64,000 nucleotides of DNA from Hoplostethus atlanticus (taxonomy: Eukaryota > Chordata > Actinopteri > Trachichthyiformes > Trachichthyidae). The notes beneath the pieces are model-generated. The model had not been told where the DNA came from. It worked only from the letters and a program-made list of their open reading frames with translations, and made no database searches. Location: NCBI GenBank assembly GCA_034670405.1, contig JAXDDX010000046.1, positions 496,001 to 560,000 of the forward strand. The letters run 5' to 3'. Shown one piece after another: positions 1 through 20,476 of the stretch; the stretch's first letter is position 1; each line of letters opens with the position of its first letter. A program made the translations under genes and the position numbers.

Positions 1-638
1 GATGTCTTGGACTGCTTATGCTGGACTCCTGTCTAAGCCAAGGAGGCCTTTGACAATAATGAGGCATCAGGGACAGCGATGCGTTGCAATGCTTTTAGCT
101 GCCCAGGAGTGACGTCACTCTCCCCCCGCGGATGACGCAAGCCCCCTGAGGAGAGGCTCTCAGCGTCAGCCCGCCTGTGATGTGGTAGCGCTCGACGACT
201 GCGATGGATCTATTATATGCCTCTAAAATGTGCCACATCACACAGAGTGCCTCATGCGCTCACCAATGACTCAATGTGACCTTCTGCGGTCACTTAAATA
301 TGTTCGATCGATAATTTCAGCTGGGAAGCTTGTGTCAGGACTGAACATGCAAGAGATGAGAAATGGAAATGTACTGTATGTGAGAGTATGATGACACATG
401 ATGTGTTAAAAAGGTTGGCTAATCTGAGGTGGGTCACAGCAAACACATTCATTATCTCCCTCACATGTGACACTTGGAGATGATTACTAGTCATGTAGAA
501 ACCAAAACAGGCTACTCAGGACTAGCGGTGTAAGTGAGATAGCCACATATCATGTACAATTATCAAAAGAAGAGAGAGATGGTTCATACAGGGAGATAGA
601 TAACTTTTGAGGGACTTTCAGGACTTAAACCTCAGTGG

Positions 639-664
639 TGCGTGTGCGTGTGCGTGTGCGTGTG
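639..664. repeat. GTGCGT microsatellite
   Basis: About four tandem copies of the hexamer GTGCGT. This is simple sequence; open reading frames across it that read as alternating Arg-Val or Arg-Thr are artefacts. Confidence 0.85.
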
Positions 665-2078
665 CTCTCCAGTTGTATGGCTGGAGTCATGCAGCCAGCC
701 AGGCCCAGAGCATGGCACAGGGATGACAAAGGGGGAGCTGTGTGCTGGAGCTGCCTATTGTTTAGTATGTGGCAGCCAGTTATAGTAGCTAGTGCTGCTT
801 GGCACCGCCACAGGCAGGCCTCTGTGGGGCCAAGCCTGGCCATGGGAGGCTCTCCTCTGCTGCTCTGCCCCACTGACACCAACCAACCCACCTACCACCC
901 ACTCAACCTGTTCAGCCCAGTTCAGCCCTATGCTGGAGCTCCCAGTGGCCAGCAGTAGAGGACTGCTGTTGTACTGGGCAGCCTTGCGGGTGTGAATGTG
1001 TGTAAGTGTATGATTGTGGCGTCCTGGTGAGAGCGTGCAAGCTTTCTGTTTCATTTTTATATGAGTCGAGAGAGAGAGACCTTAACTTCTCCCTAGGAAG
1101 GTCAGAGTGCCAGTCATCTTTCACTATGGTCTCAGGTTGCCATAATGGACCCCGGTCATAACACATTTGTTACAGGAGACACTGTCCCTCGGGTGTAGAC
1201 CCTGTCCTGAGTGCTAGTTCATGTTCAGCAATAGGAAGCCACACAGCCATTGGGCAGTAAGGGCTCCATGGGAACTGGTCATTGACAGGAGTTAAGAGTT
1301 TTCTTGCCAATGGTTCCAGCCTGTCAAAACTGATGAAGAGCCACGTCAGACCCAAAACGCTGCCAATAAAACGATACATGAATGGAGTTACGCAGCCCAG
1401 CACCTCACTTTAATAACAATCTGTTAAATTTGTCGGCGAGACTTGTGGCGTCTCTTCTTCTTGGGTCACATACAGTAGAAACTCATCCACCTGGACGTCA
1501 GACTAAAAATACTGGTTAACTGAACAGCAGGGGGTGCAAGGCAGCCCAGCTTCGCCTGGGGCCACAGGGGGGCCTCCAATATGAAATGGCTAAGAAGTTA
1601 AGGAAATAACAGTATCAAGAGCCGGATATGTGGGAGGGGGTGGGGGTGGGGGGTGGGGTCACCTGCTCACTTGATCTTTAGATGATCAAGCTTGAGGTTT
1701 GTCAAACGTTTTGAGAAAAAGGACCCAAAATGTATCGTTATATATCGCCATATTTTATGATCCATTATGAACATCAAAAGTGAAAGTAGGAGGCAGGGCG
1801 GCTCCGCCAGGTGTAAACATGTTCAGGTAACCCTTCTGACTATTCCAAACATCCAGGGAATGGAGGAAATATCTGAGTCAGTCGACACACCACATTTCTT
1901 CCTTCTGGTAAGCTGGCAGAGACATCAGGGGGAAAATATCCAGAATATCCTTTGTGGTTTAAAAAAAAAACCATTTGAAACCTGGTATAAGGACTAGATC
2001 ACGTATAGAAGTGACAGCTTAAGTCACTGAAATTGTAACAGCAGCTTAATAGACATTACCTATATATTTGCTCTAGCC

Positions 2079-2180
2079 CAGTGGTTCCCAAAGTGGGGCC
2101 CAAAGACCTGCAGGGGTCCTTAAAGGGGTCGGCAAGCAAAACGAGGAATAGTTTCATTTTCACTCACTAGACTTAGACAC
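2079..2180. mobile_element. hAT-like DNA transposon fragment (left end)
   Basis: It begins CAGTGGTTCCCAAAGTGGGG, very like the terminal inverted repeat of hAT/Charlie-type elements. I could not find the matching right end or a clear 8-bp target duplication, so it is called a fragment. Confidence 0.45.
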
Positions 2181-3157
2181 AATGAATGAATGTGTAAGGA
2201 TGACTATTTTGAACACAGGTTTCAATCTCCCCAACCCACCTACACTAGACAGATATACAAGCTTCTCAGATAAGGTTCCTTTGCAAACCGAGGACCATGG
2301 TTTGATGTGTATCTACTCAGGAGTCAGCATTAGGGTTACATTAGTGCAAAGCCAATATACACAGCTATAGTGTAAAAAAGGTGTGTACAAATGACAGCTT
2401 TTATTCTAGTATTACCACTCAGGTCTACTGAGGGTTGGCTTGTCAGCAGAGTCCTGAAACAACTATCAAAAATAACATTTTCACACGCTGGGGGTTACAA
2501 TTATTACACACTGTATGTGTTACAGAGCACCAACAACAGCCTCCTGCTCTGACTGAAAGGTGTTGTCAACTAACAGAGCAGACAGGAAACCATCATATAC
2601 CTCAGGTGGTCAAATAGCAACCCGGTGTATGATATGAGCATAACCTAATCTTCGTGCAGTTTTTCAGTCGGCAGAAATTACTAACACAAGCAACAAATTG
2701 CACGAGCCGCGCGCCCCGTTACATGGGCAAGCTACCGGTTGCCGCTCGGATGAAGGCGGAATGTCATGTATTATTGATAGGAGAGAAAAAATAAATAAAA
2801 TACCCAGGGCATCTTGCCCCACATATGAAATGACTGCTCTGTGAACGCAGCACAAACGAATACGTTGTCATTGTAAGGTTTGGTGTCTATATTTCCGCCT
2901 GAGAGTCATTTGACAGCCCTGCAAGGCCGCGTTTTGATAACAGTCAATTTTTCAGCAGCGGAAAGCTTAGCTCTGAAAAACAGCACTGACAGAAGAGTAG
3001 CCTGGAAACCGTTATGAAGAGCAATGCCGCTCACCACACTAGCAAGCATTTCACTTTCCGGACATTTTGCATCTCCTCAACATAAAACAAAAAGCCGACA
3101 CGAGCAAAGCAGGAAATAAACGCAAGAAAATATCAAGATAAGACTGCACGTCCTTAC

Positions 3158-3260
3158 CTGAAACAGGCTTTTCGGCTCCGTCCGTCCTTCCAATCCGTGT
3201 CACACTGATCCGCTTTCAAATCACCATCGCGATCACAGCTATGAGAGAAATTGCAAAGAT
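3158..3260 (-). other. Putative non-coding first exon and promoter area of a minus-strand gene (gnb4?)
   Basis: Read on the minus strand, the sequence ends in ...CCTGTTTCAG followed by GTAAGG, a consensus donor at 3157-3152. The exon has no evident coding frame and sits in a locally CpG-containing stretch (about 3140-3560), as expected of a 5' UTR exon at a promoter. Its upstream limit is a guess. The assignment to gnb4 rests on the human order GNB4-ACTL6A-MRPL47-NDUFB5-USP13. No Gβ protein sequence is present, because the ATG exon would lie outside the window. Confidence 0.4.
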
Positions 3261-5704
3261 AGCTGTGTTAATTTTAAGACAATTAAACGGATTTAAAGGG
3301 CCAGGCGCTGGCGCAACTCGGGGAGGATTTGACTAAATTTTCACCAAGCAATCTAATCACCACACCCATGAAACTGGGAACATGGCAACAGCCTACGCTG
3401 AGGGGTGCGCTCGGAGAAATCGCTCGCCTTTTCTTATTTACCAACCTATTATAACACGGTAGGAAATAGCATTACCTCATCAAACCTTCCTATGTTTACG
3501 ACTGCGTTCCCATCCACTCGATAATAACATTTTCTTCTGCTTGCGTGCGCGAATCAGCCGTGTTGAAACGGGTTGTGTAACCTACGGGAAAATGGTACTG
3601 TCTGTCAGCCCCCTCAACAAAAAGGAACCGAATGGGATACAGGAAACAAATTGTAAACCTATGAAGCCTACCAGTAGTAATTCAGATGGACTTCACCCCA
3701 GGTTTGCCAAGCCAATCTTTTAGTATAACATGTTTATTAAAACACCAATATACTAATAAAGCCACGAGAGTCATGAAACTAGTGTATCAATATCAAAACC
3801 GGAGCTGAGGGGTGCGGTAGAAGGAAAGGCTTCTTTTATAGTCTACTCTGCGAGTGTAATCTATTACTTTGAGACCTGTCAATATTATTGCTAGAGAATT
3901 TCTTTTCAGACTAGAACAAAAACAACACGTAGCTGTATGCCTCTGATAAATAATACATATGCTTATAGTAGCTGCATAAAGTGAGTTGGATGAAAAAGAT
4001 GAGCATTACTGAATAAATACTTTTCTATAGAACAGTGGAGATTAATCGTTTACAGTCTAAAAATCATCGTCAGAAAACCTAAAACTACAGCCTGTTTCAA
4101 AAGTAGATGTATGTTAAATGTTTAATATCAAACTAATGTTCAATTATTTTGTTAAAACGACTATATAAGTAAAAAAATAAAAAAAATAAAAAATAATAAT
4201 AATGTTTTTCGTGATCATTATTCTTATTATTACAAATTGTATACCTACTTTTGAAACACTCCTAATGCCAAGTCTCACCCCAGTACACCATGGTAGGCTC
4301 ATTGAAAAGGATCTCTCTCCATTAGGACAGGATGAATTTTTAATGGGGCCAATGAAAGGGAGCAGTGGGATAGGCTTTTCCACATCTCTGCACGAGCCAT
4401 AATCAATGAAGGAGAGATGAAAGTTGCCCAGCCCTTGGTTTCCTTTTGGAATGGCATGGGGTCAGATTAAGTCTAATTGAATTCACACACAGCAGTAGAT
4501 TAAACAAACCAGCCCCATTTCCCCCTAAACGCATTATGAGGATTAGGATTAGGATGATAGCATATTTTGTGGTGTGGTACAGCCTGGATTTCGTCGTTGG
4601 TTTACAATATCACTATTATGACTGTCCTAAGGGAAACACTACTAAATAAGAATTCATAATTCTTGATGATAATTCATAATTCAAAATGAGAAATAGTTTA
4701 ATTTCATTAGAATTCAATTCACTAGAAATTATTCCAATTAGAGAATGCACTGTATAAGAATGACTATTGTAATCATAGTTTCACCCTCTGCTATTATCTC
4801 CCCACATACACTTTAGACAGTTTTACAATTCAGCACTAAATCATAACAACAAAAATCCTCCTATATGGGGGTTCTTGGGTTTAAGTACCAGAGTTTGACA
4901 TGAAATCCTTTGAGTGCCACTGGTCTAGAACAGAACAATAAATATTTGCAAACATAAAACCTCTCAGAAATCCAGAAACCAGAGAGCTCGAGGCTTGAAC
5001 CTGTGAGGTTATAAAGATTGAACATCTGAGAGAATGAAAATAAGTTACGAGTTACAACGAGTGAACTGATAAAGATGATAAAGCTGATTTGACACCTAGG
5101 CCTATGGGAGTGTCTGGTATGACACTACTATTGCTCATCTGAGTAGCCAAACATCCTGAAGGAATCAAGTTTTGGAACATTTGGAAGGTTCATTATCACA
5201 AATATTGATTGGACTGTTAGAAATTCATATAAATTCTTCAATCTTTACCATGAGCCTGAAGTTAGAATGGTAGAAATTCACTGTTTTTGTTAAACGTATA
5301 CTGAGGTAGTACACAGGGTGATAAAATAAAACAAGATATGGCAATAACCTGAGGATGATATCATTTTGCATCAGCCTAAGATTTCTGTCAGTTCATGTCT
5401 GAAATTGCTCAACAAACTGACAGTGACACGATCATAATTTATAGCCTGCCAAATGGATAATTTTGTCTTGCAATCGTAGTCATATACCAACTCATGCTAG
5501 GTTTTAGCATTAGCAGATTTATTTATTTGTTGCTCCAGAGAGGTTGAATGTACAGAGAAATGAACGGCTGTTTAAGACATTCATATCTAACAAGCAGTCA
5601 ACTCTTCTTTCTGCTGTGCACCAGAGACTGAATTCATTAGCCAGCTGAGAATCAGAGTCAAGGTGTCCAAGAGCACATCCTTGGCCAATCAGGTCCTTTG
5701 GTCC

Positions 5705-5717
5705 ATTGCTTGGCAAC
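5705..5717. promoter_or_regulatory. RFX X-box-like site (imperfect)
   Basis: ATTGCTTGGCAAC has the two half-sites of an RFX X-box (consensus near GTTGCC ATGGCAAC) with one mismatch in the left half. It is intergenic, about 1 kb from a better site at 6674. Confidence 0.35.
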
Positions 5718-6673
5718 CAAAAGGAGAGGGAGGGAGCAAATTGACACTGTAAAAATAGCACATCAATAGCCTGGTGTCTGAAAAAAAAACACACATGCTG
5801 GCGAGGCTATAAATAGCCTCCTGGAGCTTGGAGCAGGTATCCTTCGGGTACAGTATCTCAACTGTCTATTGTCCACAACACATTTTTGCATAGATGCAAA
5901 CCCAGCGTGGCTAGTGCAGCAGCAGCAGATCCACACGTACAGTAACAGTCATCTCTGTGGAATGATTTGAATGTTTGGGGGACGTTAGGGTTTTATGGCC
6001 TGGAGAAATAACAAGCATTAGCCAACCATGTAAAAACCTCTTGTAAAATTGGAACATGTTGGCCTTTGTGTTCACAGTACCCCCGTTGTCTTCGGTCCAT
6101 GCCAAATGACGTTTTTGCGTAGATCATGCAAACATACCGTGGCCTCTGTGGTGGTAACAGATGTAACCGTACAGAAACAATCAATAAGGTGCATAGACCA
6201 GTTTGCATGCTGGAGGGAATTTGGGGTTTTATGACTTGCATGAATATATAGCTGCGTGGTATCTGCTCTTAAATATTATCTGGTTGCTACAGTATCACAT
6301 TGTTGAGATGCATCACACTGAATTGCATCCGTACAGTGTGTCTTTCATGTAATGGCAGAGAAATGCAGAACACAGTAACAAAATACATCTGTGATGTCCG
6401 ATTCAGTTTCACAGGACTGCTCAAAAATGAGCCCAATGCGTGGGTGATCAAATCAAGAGGACATAATGGGATATCAATATAAAGCAGCTTCTCAACACCT
6501 ATTTTTATCCACACGTTCCCATTTGTTGCCCTCATGTGGAGATGCGCCCGACGACCTCCATGTAATACTTCCACTGTATCAAAGGCAATTAAAAGATGCA
6601 GCAACAGTAGAACCTTAAAAGGCTTTATCAGGGCCGTCTTATCCACCAGACATATCTCCAGGGGAGGCTGGCC

Positions 6674-6687
6674 GTTGCTAGGGCAAC
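6674..6687. promoter_or_regulatory. RFX X-box-like site (perfect inverted halves)
   Basis: GTTGCTAGGGCAAC consists of GTTGC and its exact reverse complement GCAAC, separated by four bases. This is the arrangement bound by RFX factors. It lies 4.6 kb upstream of actl6a and 3.4 kb from the minus-strand leader exon. Confidence 0.45.
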
Positions 6688-6831
6688 CCTCACAAATGGC
6701 AACTGACGTCAAGAAGGTAGGAGAAATACCAGGGAGAGCCAGAGCTGCTATGCATAATGGATCATTGAAAAAAGGGCCTCTTGAAGAGCTAAAGTGACTT
6801 AGAATATGTGAGCCCTGCTGGGCTCACCACC

Positions 6832-6912
6832 ACCTCTCTCTCTCTTTCTGTCTGTCTCTTTCTTTGTCTCTCTCTTTCTGTCTCTCTGTCTCTCTCTCTC
6901 TCTGTGTGTGTG
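6832..6912. repeat. CT-rich microsatellite
   Basis: Imperfect (CT)n/(TCTG)n tract followed by a short TG run. It accounts for Ser/Leu-rich or Arg/Glu-rich frames in this stretch. Confidence 0.8.
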
Positions 6913-7739
6913 ATGAGGAAAATAGATGTTGACAGTTTTAGGATTTTGCTTGCTGACTGGCACAGCGTAGACTGGACTGGCCTGTTTTGAGTCACCAGCT
7001 GCTCATCAACTATCTCTTCATAGGACACATGATGCTCTCGATCCCGGTGGAGAAATTCTGTATCATTTATAGTATTTGGCAACTGTAATCGCAAGAGGAC
7101 TGGATCCAATTTGCCTGCGCTCTGTTGCAACCATAAGTATTCTCTTTCTCTTCTGTACTCAATTCAGAATACATGGCACCGGCACTGCAACACACTCAAA
7201 CCAAAGCAAACACAGAGAGCCAGCACATCTGCTGTCACCAGCCTCAGTGGATCCCTTGTTAGCCTTGTGACAAGGATCCACAATGACATTCACGCTTCTC
7301 TGAAATTGATCGGTTCGGATCACGTTAAAATCCGGAGCATAACTGCAGGCGGTTTACTCCGTCCCTGTGTAAGGTTCTTGTCTAATCTCAGTGCTATTGT
7401 TGGCCCATGAGAGACTGTCACGGTGGCAGCTTGCTGAAGTGCCCTCATCATTTCTGCGATAATGCCTCTCATGTAGTGTTGGAGTCACACTCTCGAGAAG
7501 CGTGACACTGATTGTGGAGCCCAGTTTGCTGACGGCAAAGGCCAAGTACTGTTGCTACCCAAATGAATACAGCTGGGCTAAAACACACACTCACACACAC
7601 AGTGGAAAGTTGAAATAGTGTCCATTTTAAAAAGGTCCAAATCGTTTGCAGGAGCATTGGACCTGATTAAATAAATATTAAAAATGATTTTCATAAATAA
7701 TAGGCAGGGACAGGAAGCAGTGTGGCTAGAGAGCATCCT

Positions 7740-7850
7740 GTAACTGAAATTTCACAGGTTCTCACAACACAACATCCAATGTGTGTCCTGTTGAAGTGCC
7801 CATGAGCAGGACAAGAGTGACAGCTAAATGCCCAAAATGTAAACGTCAAT
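7740..7850 (+). repeat. SINE tail fragment
   Basis: The stretch contains ...AATGTGTGTCCTGTTGAAGTG, then a gap, then GACAGCTAAATGCCCAAAATG. The same blocks occur at 26040-26166 and 36070-36178. The GCTAAATGCC-type 3' end is typical of teleost SINEs that share a LINE-2-like tail. Confidence 0.5.
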
Positions 7851-8900
7851 GTGGGACTAAATGAGGTGCAGTAGGTCTCGCACTTAGGTTTTGTTTAAGG
7901 GAAGATGCTGCAGAGGAAATGTACAAAGAGAAGAAGTGAGAGCATGTCAGTCCAGGGGAATCCCAGCGACTTCCTTAAATCGGGGGTGCAACCAACACAG
8001 AGCATGAATTAACACGCTGTGAGTTTCCTCAGAAGTGACTCACTCAAGTCAGGTATGGGAAAATTCCCATTCTTAAGAAATATCAATCTGTGCATTACGA
8101 TACCGTGGCTGTTCTTGTTTGATCAAAATAATTGAAGTAGAGCCCCGTTGTGCTAATCCCACCCTTTTTCAAATGCCCCCCCTCACAGCTGAAACACTAT
8201 GATACCAGACTATCATTTATTCATTACCATGAGCCCACAATTAATTTGGCTTGACATTTTGGTGCGCCACAGGTTCAAAACACAAGATAAGACCAGGGCA
8301 TTACCTCCTAGTTGCCTGAAAACCAAACACACCCCGTACTGCTTGACGCCAGACACACACTGCTCAGTTGGACAAGCCCACTGCCACAACGCCATAGACA
8401 CCAGTGTTTCCTCTGTTTCTGCAGCAGTGGCACTAATTTTAGTTTTGGCTCCACACCCATTCTTGTTTTGATCATAGTGAAGGTTTCAGAGCTAAAACTG
8501 ACGTTCTCTGGATGCTTTCCATAACAAAACCATTACCTCTAAACACCAGGAATACACTTCTTTGTGTTTTAAAAGGGAAATTTGTCTAGATTATACTATT
8601 ATTTTAATTTCACATATTCTCTAGCAGTGGTTGTAGTGTTCTTGCTGTGGCTGTGCATCACAGATGAATGAATACAGAGGAAACACTGGATGCTATGCGC
8701 ACCAATACACGCCAGAAACTATATATTTATAAAAATATTCTCAGTTTTTTACCGTGTTCCAGTGCAGACGAGTGGGAGAGGAAGTGGGCGTTTTCCGCAT
8801 ACGTCCTAAATTGCATGGATTGTGAGTAGTACAGAGAGCCTTGTGGTTTCAGTTCTTCCTCTCAGCTCAGTGTAGATGCTGCTAGGAGGAGCAGTAAATG

Positions 8901-8902
<2 letters not shown>

Positions 8903-8939
<37 letters not shown>
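8903..8939. repeat. GA microsatellite
   Basis: Uninterrupted (GA)n of about 18 units. Confidence 0.9.
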
Positions 8940-8941
<2 letters not shown>

Positions 8942-9115
8942 GGAGTATGAGGTAGAGGGCTGGGTGAGTGGGAGGGTGATCATGGGGGGGGGGCACGCAG
9001 GATGGAAGATGGAGTAGTATTTCTATTAAAGGGACAGGGTTTATTTCTTATGAGACTATGCTTCTAGATAAGTTACAAAAACTCTCTGCTATTGTCTTCT
9101 GCGACAAACTTGAGC

Positions 9116-9198
9116 TGCAGGATGGCCAAGTGGCTGATCTGTTGCCTTCTACATGCAAAAGCATTATGATCTTGTCAGTTCAAATCCCACTTCTGATA
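9116..9198 (+). pseudogene. Diverged tRNA-Leu copy, CTA at the anticodon position
   Basis: It aligns without gaps, over the same 83 bases, to the intact tRNA-Leu(UAA) at 9921. The A-box-like stretch GATGGCCAAGTGG and B-box-like GTTCAAATCCC are kept. The anticodon arm reads TTGCC-TTCTACA-TGCAA, which keeps four of five pairs, one by a compensating change, and places CTA in the anticodon. The acceptor and T stems have several mismatches, so a decayed copy is the likely reading. A functional UAG-reading tRNA is much less likely. Confidence 0.6.
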
Positions 9199-9602
9199 GA
9201 CATGACTTGTTACAGGACCACAGACAATAACCTCTTACCTTTACCTTCAACTTACGATGGGTATAGCCCTTCTGGTAGGAACTCATTCTCAGTATATGTT
9301 CCATCACAGGGCTAACACAGATAGACAATAACTTACACCTATGTACATATGGAGTCTCCAGGTCACGTGACTTGCATGTCTTTTGACTATGGGAGGAAAC
9401 CAACTCAAACTCCATCAACTCTTTGCATCCATGTGGTTTTACATCTCCCTCTTATTGCCAGCTAACTGTTGTCCCAGGTAGAGCAGAGACTAATGCTCTG
9501 CCAAGGCTTTACATGAAGCTTTAGGAAGTAGATCAGTAAGTATTTTATACTCATATTAGACAGAGGCCTTACAACTACAGACAACTATTGGCTCCTTTTG
9601 TC

Positions 9603-9683
9603 ACCAGGATGGCCGAGGGGTTAAGGCGTTGGACTGGATCCAATGGACAGGGGTGCACGTGGGTTTAAACCCCACTCCTGGTA
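9603..9683 (+). pseudogene. tRNA-Leu pseudogene, anticodon loop shortened
   Basis: It is almost the same as the intact tRNA-Leu at 9921, with the acceptor stem, D arm and variable arm recognisable. Between the anticodon-stem halves TTGGA and TCCAA there are only five bases (CTGGA) in place of seven, so no normal anticodon can be presented. The T loop also reads TTTAAAC in place of TTCAAGC. Length is 81 bp against 83. Confidence 0.8.
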
Positions 9684-9920
9684 CAGTCACCTCTGGACCT
9701 CTGTGTGTCTATATGTTGTCCAATAAACATGTTCATGTAAACACACATGCTTTTGAGGAGTCTTCCTGCCCCAGGAAGAACAGCAAGGTGAGCAAAGGTC
9801 TTCCATTAAGCACTTTGGTCTGTTTTAAATATGAAGGGTTTGTTTGTTAGCACTTTGAAATTCTGTTGTGAAAAGTGTTATACCAGTGTATGATAGTGAC
9901 ATGTCAATTTGCTATCTTAC

Positions 9921-10003
9921 ACCAGGATGGCCGAGTGGTTAAGGCGTTGGACTTAAGATCCAATGGACATGTGTCCACGTGGGTTCAAGCCCCACTCCTG
10001 GTA
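9921..10003 (+). tRNA. tRNA-Leu(UAA)
   Basis: Complete 83-bp cytosolic tRNA-Leu gene without an intron. The acceptor stem ACCAGGA pairs with TCCTGGT and the discriminator is A. The D arm carries the A box GGCCGAGTGGTTAAGG. The anticodon stem TTGGA/TCCAA encloses CTTAAGA, giving anticodon TAA at 9954-9956. A long class II variable arm follows, then the T arm GTGGG-TTCAAGC-CCCAC with the B box. It is nearly identical to the human tRNA-Leu-UAA that I recall. The usual Pol III run of four or more T's is missing nearby: the first TTTT on this strand is at about 10320. Confidence 0.9.
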
Positions 10004-10047
10004 TGGCACATATGTGTTTGTGGTAACACTTTACCTTCATGCTGAAA

Positions 10048-10126
10048 AACAGGACAGACTTGCAGTAAAACCATTGCTTTCAAGATACAATGGATAGCTT
10101 TGTGTGTTTAAGGCCCATTCCTGGTA
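10048..10126 (+). pseudogene. Decayed tRNA-Leu copy
   Basis: It aligns to the tRNA at 9921 with a short deletion of about four bases in the variable-arm region. The 3' end CCCATTCCTGGTA and the block AAGATACAATGGA are clearly shared. The aligned anticodon position reads CAA. The D arm is badly eroded. Confidence 0.6.
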
Positions 10127-10214
10127 GCAACCCCTATTTGGAAGAATTTCTGCTGTCTTTGTTGAAATGAAGAACAATGCTGTGAAAGTGAAGTGTCAGA
10201 AATGTCCGACAGCT

Positions 10215-10292
10215 AACCACTATATAACACTCCACACATTGTTCTGAACTCAAAATCCAATAGACAAGTAGGTTTAAAGACCATATCTTGCT
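10215..10292 (+). pseudogene. Strongly decayed tRNA-Leu copy
   Basis: Only the middle is recognisable: ACTCAAAATCCAATAGACA followed by AGGTTTAAAGACCATA corresponds to the anticodon arm through the T arm of the tRNA at 9921. The 5' half is hardly alignable and the limits are approximate. Confidence 0.4.
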
Positions 10293-10420
10293 GCTTCAAT
10301 CATCTATCTTTACTGCATCTTTTATGTGTTTGTTTGATTTATTCAATGACTTTGGATATCCCACTGGCACATGGGAAAACCAAGGATCATAATACTTTGA
10401 TCAAGCATGAGAGCTAAACA

Positions 10421-10503
10421 GCTGGGACTGCTGAGTGGTGAAACTGTTGCACTCACAATACAGTGGGCATGTTTCCCATTGGGTTCAAGTTCCACTCCTG
10501 GTA
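10421..10503 (+). pseudogene. Diverged tRNA-Leu copy, full length
   Basis: It aligns without gaps over all 83 bases to the intact tRNA, and starts exactly 500 bp after it. The T arm block GGGTTCAAGTTCCACTCCTG is close to identical. All seven acceptor positions can still pair if G-T wobbles are allowed. The anticodon position reads CAC and the D arm is altered, so a pseudogene is the likely status. Confidence 0.6.
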
Positions 10504-11100
10504 GGAAGGTTTTTGGAGTTACTGTTATCCTGTTAGAACAAAAAATCATGTTCTTCTGAGGCTCTGTATCAAGGTACGGGAAGCCAACGTGACCAAGAAA
10601 GTCTACCATAAGGCAATTGATCTTTATTTATTGCTGTTTTATTGTCTGTAAAGCACTGTGTACAATGATTATTTTTAATCAAGAGAGGCATGCTGCCAGT
10701 GTAACCAAGTAGAAGGTAAAAGGTTTGGAATAACAAGTACTACTGTACTCTATCGCTACACCCTTTTAGTTTTTTTGATAATCTTGGATAACTTTAAGAC
10801 AAGATTGTTTTAAATCATTCTATCATGTAATACCATAATAATCCAATTAAATTATAATATTCTAGTGCTGCTCTGTGTATGTTACCTCCATTTGTAAAAT
10901 TGATAATATCGGTAGCTAACAATGCACATTTCTTGACCATTTTTACTGACAATTTCCATTCTCATTGGAGCTCATATGCCTTACACAGAATGCTCTGGCG
11001 CTTGTTAACTAACCTTTGGTGCTTTGGCACTGATTTGTTTGTTCTCCTCTACTTTCACCTGTCCACTCCAAAGACGTTTTTATATCTGTGCAACTGATTC
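10504..11100. other. Intergenic, nothing recognised
   Basis: About 600 bp of AT-rich sequence between the tRNA cluster and the actl6a promoter. I see no exon, RNA gene or repeat with clear ends. Confidence 0.5.
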
Positions 11101-11299
11101 TCACAGACACTTGATACTTACGTCACGAGCAAAGACGGAAGCAGTGATGACGTGAATTCTGATTGGACCGCTTGTGTGGCGCCCGGTTGGGTTGATCCAT
11201 GCTAATATATTTCTTTTGTTGTGATTAACCGTTTAGCGGTTGTGGTTCTGCTGTAATAATTCTCATACACGGAGAAGTCTTGTTTTAACTATTTAAAGA
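11101..11299 (+). promoter_or_regulatory. actl6a: actl6a promoter and 5' UTR
   Basis: Within 200 bp of the actl6a ATG lie two CRE-like sequences, ACGTCACG (about 11120-11127) and TGACGTGA (11148-11155), and an inverted CCAAT box (ATTGG, 11162-11166). There is no convincing TATA box. This fits a housekeeping promoter. The transcription start was not located. Confidence 0.5.

Positions 11300-20476
<9,177 letters not shown>

Larger units (their letters stand above)
1..3157 (-). other. Probable intron 1 / upstream part of a minus-strand gene (gnb4 by synteny)
   Basis: No coding exon of any family was recognised here on either strand. It lies directly downstream, on the minus strand, of a leader exon with a good splice donor at 3158/3157, so the simplest reading is first-intron DNA of a gene transcribed leftwards out of the window. 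In human, GNB4 is the minus-strand neighbour of ACTL6A, so gnb4 is an inference from gene order only. The stretch also holds a GTGCGT microsatellite, a G-rich run near 1636-1656 and a hAT-like fragment. Confidence 0.35.
3262..9115. other. Intergenic region, no gene recognised
   Basis: Nearly 6 kb with no recognisable exon on either strand. It holds AT-rich runs (4160-4205, 4645-4740), two X-box-like sites, a CT-rich microsatellite, a SINE tail and a GA microsatellite. The longest frame, minus strand 6287-6712, has no family resemblance. Parts of 5.5-6.8 kb could be regulatory DNA, but that cannot be shown from one sequence. Confidence 0.6.

Noticed and set aside
625-1054. Overlapping frames on both strands near the GTGCGT repeat
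   Set aside because: Simple-sequence artefacts with no shared domain.
6287-6712. 141-residue minus-strand open frame
   Set aside because: No family resemblance, no splice or promoter context and mixed composition; long frames of this size occur by chance in 6 kb of intergenic DNA.
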